DNA of 7,519 bases. It comes from Desulfobacterales bacterium S5133MH16 (GTDB lineage: Bacteria; Desulfobacterota; Desulfobacteria; Desulfobacterales; UBA11574). Shown here in pieces: positions 1 through 4,645 of this stretch (its first letter is position 1; every line of letters starts with the position of its first letter). Where the stretch lies: assembly GCA_001751005.1 (NCBI GenBank), contig MAXL01000348.1, positions 1 to 7,519 on the forward strand, given 5' to 3'. Below the pieces are notes generated by a model that saw only the letters and a list, made by a program, of their open reading frames with translations, was not told where the DNA came from and made no database searches. The translations under genes were made by a program, and so were the position numbers.

Positions 1-2
1 TT

Positions 3-200
3 GAAGACACCCCTCGGTGGCTGTCGGTATGCTTTTATAACGAGATGATTGCCGATCCTGATGAAAACGGGGATTTTGTGCCTGACGGGCTTCTTGGCGA
101 GGATGCGTTATGCTTTGATCTGGAAGAATACAACGAAGAGGGAATCAGGTATGTCGAAGCCCGGATGGATGAAGCCTGTAAAAGTGCAGCCCAAGCCTGA
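3..200 (+). CDS. C-terminal end of an unidentified acidic protein (5' end outside window)
   Basis: The third frame is open from the window edge to a TGA at 198-200 and gives 65 residues with no start codon, so this is the tail of a gene beginning to the left. The peptide is strongly acidic, with runs such as ADPDENGDF and FDLEEYNEEG, contains few basic residues and ends in an Ala-rich tail. It has no membrane segment and no motif I can assign. Codon choice looks coding, and the overlapping frame that starts at 49 is less protein-like. The following gene, lnt, begins 102 bp downstream on the same strand, so co-transcription is possible. A weak stem, CCAAGC (191-196) with GCTTGG (206-211), spans the stop but has no T-tract. 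I do not recognise the family; the tail does not resemble the CorC-like protein often found next to lnt. Confidence 0.6.
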   Translation, partial: EDTPRWLSVCFYNEMIADPDENGDFVPDGLLGEDALCFDLEEYNEEGIRYVEARMDEACKSAAQA

Positions 201-302
201 TAACAGCTTGGAGACAACACAGGTAACATACAGATCTCCCTTGATATTGAAATGGGCGGAACTCAAGGTGGTTCATAAAAACTTTTTACACGTTCATCAA
301 AA

Positions 303-1868
303 TTGAAAAAAGATAAACTCGACAGGCTGAATTTTTTTTTAGCCATATTAAGCGGATTCTTACTTACCCTTTCTTTTCCAAAGGCCGGCTTTTCATGGCT
401 GGCCTGGTTTGCCCTGGTTCCCTTGCTGGCCGCATTAAGAAACCTCTCCCCTAAAAACGGTTTTTACATCGGTCTGTGTGCCGGGCTTGCCCATTATCTT
501 ACTCTGGTATACTGGCTGGCACATACCATGTCAACATACGGTCACCTTCCTCTCTATGTAAGCGTGCCGGTTCTTTTGCTGTTATCGGCTTATCTGGCGC
601 TTTACGTTGCAATATTTTCAATGGTCTTAACATGGTTATCCCCAAGGCCCATATTCCTTTTCTTATTTATCCCTTTTACATGGGTTTCATTAGAATATAT
701 CCGTTCATTCCTTTTCACGGGTTTCCCATGGGAGTTGATCGGATACACACAGTTTAACGTGCTGCATCTCATTCAGATTTCAGACATTTTCGGTGTGTAT
801 GGTGTGTCATTTTGTATTGCCTTGAGTAATGCAGCAATTTTCTTGGCATATCTCTACCTGACAGGAAAAGACTGGCAAGAAAAAGAGGTTAAAGCAAGGC
901 TCGCTGCAGGATCGGTAGTTACTTTGGCTTTGATTTTCTGTTTTGTCTGGTTTTATGGAATATGGCGAATACAATACGTTCAAAAACTGATGTCCCATTC
1001 CCCTTCTATAAAGGTTGCAATTATCCAGGGAAATATCGACCAGGCAAAAAAATGGGACCCTGCGTTTCAACGCGCGTCAACAGAAAAATATATTAATCTT
1101 TCTCTGTTGGCAAAAAAACATAAGCCGGATCTTGTGGTATGGCCGGAGACTGCGACTCCTTTTTATTTTTTGCACAATGTTAGGTTGTCGGAAATGGTTA
1201 AAAAGGGGGTTCACGATACCGGCACGGACTTTCTAATCGGCAGCCCTTCTTTCAATCTCGGGAAAAATCGTGTTGAATATTATAACAGCGCTTACCTGAT
1301 TGGCCCGGAAGGAAACGTTTACGGCAGATATGACAAGGCACACCTTGTACCGTTTGGAGAATATATTCCCTTTAAAAAATGGTTGCCGTTTCTTGGAAAA
1401 ATGGTAGAGGGCGTTGGAGACTTTAACCCGGGCATAAAAGGGCAAACAATTAAATGGGGAGATCTCCGGTTAGGCATTCAGATCTGTTATGAAATAATTT
1501 TTCCGCATCTTTCCAGAGCTATGGTAAAAAACCATGCGTCGGTACTGGTTAATATCACCAATGATGCCTGGTATGGCAGATCCAGTGCTCCAAATCAGCA
1601 TTTTTCCATGACGATTCTCCGGGCCGTGGAAAACAGAAGATCAATTATACGCGCTGCCAATACCGGTATCAGCGGATTTATAGATCCTTGTGGCAAGGTT
1701 ATCGCCGCCACACCGCTTTTTGAGGACGCAACAATAACTCGGTCCGTGCCCATGCTCGAGGAAACGACCTTTTATTCCCGCTTTGGAGATCTGTTTGCCA
1801 TGGCATGTCTTGGGGTAACGCTGGTTGCAGGATTTTGGGGTTATTTAATTCGGAAATATTCGAATTAA
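303..1868 (+). CDS. lnt: Apolipoprotein N-acyltransferase
   Basis: Integral inner-membrane enzyme that transfers an acyl chain from a phospholipid to the N-terminal diacylglyceryl-cysteine of apolipoproteins, the last step of lipoprotein maturation after Lgt and LspA. The 521 residues are close to the usual family length. Hydrophobic segments at roughly 10-45, 52-75, 85-135, 165-188 and 200-222 form the membrane domain. A periplasmic carbon-nitrogen hydrolase (nitrilase-fold) domain covers about 235-480, and a last membrane segment lies near 495-515. The catalytic triad is visible: E282 in VVWPETATP, K345 in RYDKAHLVPFGEY and C395 in GIQICYEIIFP. The start is TTG at 303: the frame is closed by TAA at 276-278, no ATG or GTG lies between, and the first in-frame ATG is inside the membrane domain. 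No Shine-Dalgarno sequence stands near the TTG. prfB starts 76 bp after the stop. The family assignment is secure. Confidence 0.97.
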   Translation: MKKDKLDRLNFFLAILSGFLLTLSFPKAGFSWLAWFALVPLLAALRNLSPKNGFYIGLCAGLAHYLTLVYWLAHTMSTYGHLPLYVSVPVLLLLSAYLALYVAIFSMVLTWLSPRPIFLFLFIPFTWVSLEYIRSFLFTGFPWELIGYTQFNVLHLIQISDIFGVYGVSFCIALSNAAIFLAYLYLTGKDWQEKEVKARLAAGSVVTLALIFCFVWFYGIWRIQYVQKLMSHSPSIKVAIIQGNIDQAKKWDPAFQRASTEKYINLSLLAKKHKPDLVVWPETATPFYFLHNVRLSEMVKKGVHDTGTDFLIGSPSFNLGKNRVEYYNSAYLIGPEGNVYGRYDKAHLVPFGEYIPFKKWLPFLGKMVEGVGDFNPGIKGQTIKWGDLRLGIQICYEIIFPHLSRAMVKNHASVLVNITNDAWYGRSSAPNQHFSMTILRAVENRRSIIRAANTGISGFIDPCGKVIAATPLFEDATITRSVPMLEETTFYSRFGDLFAMACLGVTLVAGFWGYLIRKYSN

Positions 1869-1881
1869 GCCTAAACAAGAG

Positions 1882-1910
1882 TTGAAAGATAGAACAAAAC
1901 GGATTATAAT
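1882..1910 (+). promoter_or_regulatory. Sigma70-type promoter of prfB
   Basis: TTGAAA at 1882-1887 (5 of 6 matches to the -35 consensus), a 17-nt spacer, and a perfect TATAAT at 1905-1910. The predicted start of transcription is near 1917, which gives a leader of about 28 nt before the prfB ATG. The promoter lies wholly in the 76-bp gap after lnt, so prfB can be transcribed independently of lnt. The sequence match is strong; activity is inferred. Confidence 0.75.
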
Positions 1911-1922
1911 AGAACAAAATGG
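1889..1922 (+). repeat. Tandem 14-mer overlapping the prfB promoter
   Basis: ATAGAACAAAACGG at 1889-1902 recurs as ATAGAACAAAATGG at 1909-1922, 13 of 14 bases identical with a 20-bp period. The first copy fills most of the -35/-10 spacer; the second overlaps the end of the -10 box and the predicted transcription start. A two-helical-turn period around a promoter is what an operator for a dimeric or paired regulator looks like, but it could also be a chance local duplication. Confidence 0.6.
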
Positions 1923-1932
1923 AAATTACCAT

Positions 1933-1938
1933 AGGAGG
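1933..1938 (+). promoter_or_regulatory. Ribosome binding site of prfB
   Basis: A perfect AGGAGG lies six bases upstream of the ATG at 1945. It fixes the true start of prfB 178 bp upstream of the TTG (2123) that begins the long second-frame ORF, and so supports the two-frame gene model. Confidence 0.9.
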
Positions 1939-1944
1939 TAAAAA

Positions 1945-3043
1945 ATGAGTTTAGAACTCAAGGAAAACATCAAGGAGCATTTTCTGAAATTAGAACAATT
2001 GAAAGGGTGTCTTTGACCTTGCCGAAAAAGAAAAAAGGCTTGAGGAAATCGAGACTCTGATTGCCAAAAAAGATTTTTGGGATAACCCCGAAGCCACCAA
2101 GCTGGTTTTAAAAGAACGAACATTGATCTCTGGTAAGGTGGCATCAATTAATAAACTTTACACCGATCTTGAAGAAAGTCAGATCCTGCTTGATCTTGCC
2201 ATTGAAGAGTCAGATGCTGATACCATAAAAGAAGTCTCCCAGCAAATACAAGCAATTGACAAAAAAATAAAAAAACTTTCCATAGACCTTATGCTCGATG
2301 GCGCCAATGATCGGAACAACGCTATTATTTCCATTAATGCGGGAGCAGGAGGAACCGAGGCTCAGGACTGGGCGGAAATGCTCTTCAGGATGTATACACG
2401 TTGGATCGAACGCAAGGGGTTTAAACTAGATGTGATTGATTTCCAGCCCGGAGATGAAGCCGGAATCAAAAGCGTTACGTTCACGGCCGGAGGTGACTAT
2501 GCCTATGGATATCTAAAGGCAGAAAAAGGGGTTCATCGCCTGGTAAGAATTTCACCGTTTAACGCAAGCGGCAAACGGCATACCTCTTTTGCCTCCGTGT
2601 TTGTCTATCCGGAACTCGAAAACGAAATCGTTGTCCAAATTGATGACAAGGATTTACGTGTCGATGTGTACAGGGCCAGCGGCGCCGGTGGTCAGCATGT
2701 CAACAAAACCAGCAGCGCGGTTCGCATTACCCACCTTTCCAGCGGAATAGTTGTCCAGTGCCAGCAGGAAAAATCCCAGTATAGAAATAAAGAACTTGCA
2801 TTGAAGGTGCTTAAAGCCCGGCTTTACCAGCTTGAGAAGCAGAAGCAGGATGAAAAATTGCAGGAAATTCACGGAAGCAAGAACAAAATTGCATGGGGAA
2901 ATCAAATCAGGTCTTATGTAATGCATCCCTATCAAATGGTTAAGGATCACCGCATAAACCTTGAGGTAGGCAATGTAAACAGTGTTCTCGATGGAGGGCT
3001 GGATCTTTTTATAGAGGGGGTACTGCTTTCAGGTAAAACCTAA
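1945..3043 (+). CDS. prfB: Peptide chain release factor 2 (two frames joined by programmed +1 frameshift)
   Basis: RF2 recognises UGA and UAA stop codons in the ribosomal A site and triggers peptide release. The gene reads as join(1945..2013, 2015..3043): 23 codons end at an in-frame TGA (2014-2016), one base is skipped, and 342 codons follow, giving 365 residues, the same length as E. coli RF2. Seen in the protein are the stop-codon-reading tripeptide SPF at about 203-205 (RISPFNASGKRHTS) and the catalytic GGQ at about 248-250 (SGAGGQHVNKTSSAVR). Position 244, equivalent to the Thr246 peculiarity of E. coli K-12, is the usual Ala. The N-terminal part is helical and charged, as expected of domain 1. 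A perfect ribosome binding site and a good promoter precede the start. The in-frame TGA is the known autoregulatory device of prfB, so this is not a pseudogene. Confidence 0.97.
2004..2017 (+). promoter_or_regulatory. prfB programmed +1 frameshift site
   Basis: The slippery site CTT TGA C is at 2011-2017 and is preceded by GGG TGT. When RF2 is scarce, the ribosome pauses at UGA, the P-site tRNA-Leu slips from CUU to UUU, and reading resumes at GAC (2015-2017). In E. coli the internal Shine-Dalgarno-like stimulator is AGGGGG placed three bases before CUU; here the same place holds AAAGGG followed by TGT. In the E. coli register only the GGG pairs with the anti-Shine-Dalgarno sequence, and the pairing can continue through the following U and G (GGGUG). 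The site is conserved in kind but its stimulator is altered. Confidence 0.93.
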
Positions 3044-3047
3044 CCGG

Positions 3048-3074
3048 ATAAACCGGTGCGAAGCATCCGTTTAT
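3048..3074 (+). terminator. Stem-loop after prfB, weak terminator candidate
   Basis: ATAAAC (3048-3053) and GGTGC (3055-3059) pair with GCATC (3063-3067) and GTTTAT (3069-3074) around a GAA loop. The stem has 11 pairs, including one G-T, and a single C-C mismatch. It begins 4 bp after the prfB stop. The nearest T-run (3089-3093) lies about 14 bases past the stem, too far for a standard intrinsic terminator, so it may instead protect the prfB mRNA 3' end or be a remnant of a repeat. Confidence 0.35.
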
Positions 3075-3121
3075 GCAGAGTCCCTTAATTTTTCAATTTT
3101 CAATCGAAAATATTCAATCAT

Positions 3122-3664
3122 ATGAATCCTCTTAAAATTATAGCTGAATTTTACCAACCCGGCACCAGAACCTATAACCTTCTCGTACAACATGGAACAC
3201 AGGTGGCGGATAAAGCCGTAAGTGCCGCCCAAAAAGTATCCCATCTTAACCCGGATCTTAATTTTATCCGGGAAGCCGCCATGCTGCACGACATCGGCAT
3301 TTTCCTGACCCATACTCCGGAACTCGGCTGTACTGGAAAACATCCCTATGTCTGTCATGGATATCTGGGAAGAGAAATTCTTGAAGGCAAGGGACTGCCG
3401 AAACATGCACTTGTATGCGAACGGCATGTGGGTGTCGGCATAACTGCTGAAGAAATAAAGCGTCATAACCTCCCGCTGCCCCAATATGATATGGTTCCTG
3501 TTTCCATAGAGGAACAGGTTATATGTTTTGCTGACAAGTTTTTTTCCAAAAATGGCAATCTGATAGTAAATGAAAAATCTGTTGAAGATATCTTACGCCG
3601 CCTTGAGCCATACGGTGCTGACAAGGTAATCACTTTTCAATCGTGGGTTCGTTTGTTTAAGTAG
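3122..3664 (+). CDS. HD-domain phosphohydrolase of unknown substrate
   Basis: A 180-residue soluble protein of the HD superfamily, metal-dependent phosphohydrolases that act on nucleotides or phosphoesters. The signature residues are present in order: H24 (VQHG), H56-D57 in MLHDIGIF (the HDIG variant), H79, H102 (CERHVGVG) and D138 (CFADKFF). The spacing fits a compact stand-alone HD domain with no sensory or output domain attached, and no signal peptide or membrane segment is seen. The start at 3122 is the only start codon after the TAA at 3086-3088, but no Shine-Dalgarno sequence precedes it; the upstream stretch is AT-rich. It lies 78 bp after prfB on the same strand. Its stop TAG (3662-3664) coincides with the left edge of a palindromic insertion, which appears to have recreated the stop without altering the protein. 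The substrate cannot be told from the sequence. Confidence 0.88.
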   Translation: MNPLKIIAEFYQPGTRTYNLLVQHGTQVADKAVSAAQKVSHLNPDLNFIREAAMLHDIGIFLTHTPELGCTGKHPYVCHGYLGREILEGKGLPKHALVCERHVGVGITAEEIKRHNLPLPQYDMVPVSIEEQVICFADKFFSKNGNLIVNEKSVEDILRRLEPYGADKVITFQSWVRLFK

Positions 3665-3666
3665 TA
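3658..3666 (+). repeat. Left copy of the 9-bp direct repeat TAAGTAGTA
   Basis: TAAGTAGTA here recurs at 3806-3814, on the other side of the palindromic element. The arrangement reads as a target-site duplication. The inner three bases (GTA) may belong to the element's terminal repeat, in which case the duplication is the 6-bp TAAGTA. Confidence 0.7.
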
Positions 3667-3805
3667 TCCATCCATAAACGGCATCTTTCGGCCCCCGGCG
3701 GCGTTCTCGCTCGTTTTCAATCCTCGAAATAGCGCGCTATGCCTGCAGTTGAAACCTCGCTCGGGCCTTGCCGGAAACCAAAATCTACCATTTCTGGATG
3801 GACAC
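3664..3805. mobile_element. MITE-like palindromic element without coding sequence
   Basis: The ends are GTATCCATCCA (3664-3674) and TGGATGGACAC (3795-3805), an 11-bp terminal inverted repeat with one mismatch. The whole element is one ungapped imperfect palindrome centred between 3734 and 3735. Of the 68 mirrored pairs from 3667 to 3802, I count 42 Watson-Crick and 6 G-T. The core, ATAGCGCGCTAT (3729-3740), is a perfect 12-bp palindrome, flanked by TTTCAA (3715-3720) and TTGAAA (3749-3754). Pairing breaks where CTCGCTCG occurs in the same orientation in both arms (3706-3713 and 3756-3763). TAAGTA directly flanks both ends. No ORF of note lies inside. Such features mark non-autonomous elements moved in trans by a transposase, but no transposase lies in the window. 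The alternative is a REP-like or structured RNA element. Exact ends are uncertain by about 3 bp. Confidence 0.7.
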
Positions 3806-3814
3806 TAAGTAGTA
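3806..3814 (+). repeat. Right copy of the 9-bp direct repeat TAAGTAGTA
   Basis: Identical to 3658-3666. Removing the element and one copy restores the HD gene's 3' end with its TAG stop running straight into AATTTCTCC, a plausible empty site. Confidence 0.7.
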
Positions 3815-3853
3815 ATTTCTCCATAATTTATTGACCCGTTACCGGTATTTTTC

Positions 3854-3880
3854 TTGACTTGCATTAGAGTTTTGTATATT
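3854..3880 (+). promoter_or_regulatory. Candidate promoter for the pabA-pabBC leader
   Basis: TTGACT at 3854-3859 matches the -35 consensus at 5 of 6 positions. TATATT at 3875-3880 matches the -10 at 5 of 6, but the spacer is a short 15 nt; TATTAG at 3877-3882 would give 17 nt with a poorer -10. Transcription would begin near 3887. It lies downstream of the palindromic element, so the insertion has not disrupted it. Confidence 0.45.
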
Positions 3881-3886
3881 AGATGA

Positions 3887-4007
3887 GAAAAAATTTGCCG
3901 GTTTCTTTTTTATAGCGTCAAAACACCAATATATAAGCGGAACAGTTTTATTATTTGAGTTATGTAATAGGCTTTAAGCCACCCAGACTCACAGGGGTGG
4001 CTTTTTT
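3887..4007 (+). ncRNA. Possible attenuated leader or small RNA upstream of pabA
   Basis: The stretch between the predicted start of transcription and the terminator would give an RNA of about 120 nt ending in a T-tract. It matches no riboswitch class I can recognise. The only small ORF starts at 3883, before the predicted transcript start; it has about ten codons and no Trp. GGCT (3970-3973) can pair with AGCC (3977-3980), which is also part of the terminator's 5' arm, but that is too weak to call an antiterminator. Whether this is a regulatory leader, an independent small RNA, or just upstream sequence ended by a terminator cannot be settled here. Confidence 0.25.
3976..4007 (+). terminator. 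Intrinsic terminator immediately upstream of pabA
   Basis: AAGCCACCC (3976-3984) pairs perfectly with GGGTGGCTT (3995-4003) around a 10-nt loop, and a run of six T lies at 4002-4007. This is a textbook Rho-independent terminator. It ends 17 nt before the pabA start, too close for pabA to have its own promoter after it, so transcription entering from upstream must read through it. Confidence 0.88.
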
Positions 4008-4024
4008 AATTTTGGGATCTGGGC

Positions 4025-4633
4025 ATGGCCAAACTGCTTGTCATTGATAATTACGACTCTTTTACTTACAATCTCGTCCAGATGTTTATGCATTATGACC
4101 TTGAAATCACAGTGCATAGAAGTGACATGATAACGATTGAGCAGATTACAAGGCTCAAACCTGACTATGTTCTCATCAGTCCCGGTCCCAAAGATCCTTC
4201 TCATGCCGGGATTTCAATCGATTTAATCAAAAATTTTTTCGATAAAGTCCCCATCTTCGGCGTATGTCTCGGCATGCAATGCATGAATGAAGCTTTTGGC
4301 GGACGTACGGTCCGTGCTCCGTTGCCCATGCACGGGAAAACCAGTATGGTTCAGCATAACAACTATGGTATCTTTCAAGGGATAACCTCGCCTTTTCCGG
4401 CTGCCCGTTACCATTCCCTGATGGTAAAATTCAGTCAGACCGAACTTGTCATAACATCGCACAGCCCGGATGGTGTAGTCATGGGAATGTCTCATCCTGA
4501 ATATCCACTTCATGGGGTTCAGTTCCATCCTGAAAGTTTTCTTACGGAAAACGGCTTTTTGCTTGTGGAAAATTTTCTGAATCTGGGACCTTTGGCGATT
4601 TCGGATTCCGGTATGCGTAACGCAAATTTCTAA
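4025..4633 (+). CDS. pabA: Aminodeoxychorismate synthase component II (glutamine amidotransferase)
   Basis: Class I glutamine amidotransferase that hydrolyses glutamine and passes ammonia to the chorismate-binding subunit. The 202 residues fit the PabA/TrpG family. Visible motifs are the N-terminal LLVIDNYDSFTYNL, the oxyanion region SPGP (52-55), nucleophile C81 in FGVCLGMQ, HGKTS (103-107), and H168/E170 in VQFHPESF, which complete the triad. PabA and TrpG cannot be told apart reliably by their own sequence. The call as PabA rests on the next gene being an aminodeoxychorismate synthase component I, 12 bp downstream. No trp gene is seen. The ATG at 4025 gives the canonical N-terminus; its ribosome binding site is weak and lies just after the terminator. 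In some bacteria this subunit also serves anthranilate synthase. Confidence 0.93.
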   Translation: MAKLLVIDNYDSFTYNLVQMFMHYDLEITVHRSDMITIEQITRLKPDYVLISPGPKDPSHAGISIDLIKNFFDKVPIFGVCLGMQCMNEAFGGRTVRAPLPMHGKTSMVQHNNYGIFQGITSPFPAARYHSLMVKFSQTELVITSHSPDGVVMGMSHPEYPLHGVQFHPESFLTENGFLLVENFLNLGPLAISDSGMRNANF

Positions 4634-4645
4634 GAAAATATAATT

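Noticed and set aside
49..306. 85-codon ORF on the plus strand
   Set aside because: It overlaps the better coding frame at 3-200, has no ribosome binding site or recognisable features, and runs into the lnt start.
1945..2016. prfB as a pseudogene with a premature TGA
   Set aside because: The in-frame TGA is the conserved programmed frameshift of prfB, and all downstream motifs (SPF, GGQ) are intact.
2123..3043. RF2 as a shorter gene starting at TTG 2123
   Set aside because: The upstream 23-codon frame with a perfect ribosome binding site joins it through the known CTT TGA C frameshift and restores the 365-residue E. coli length.
3883..3915. Leader peptide upstream of pabA (about ten codons from ATG 3883)
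   Set aside because: It begins before the predicted transcript start, has no ribosome binding site, and carries no diagnostic codon run.
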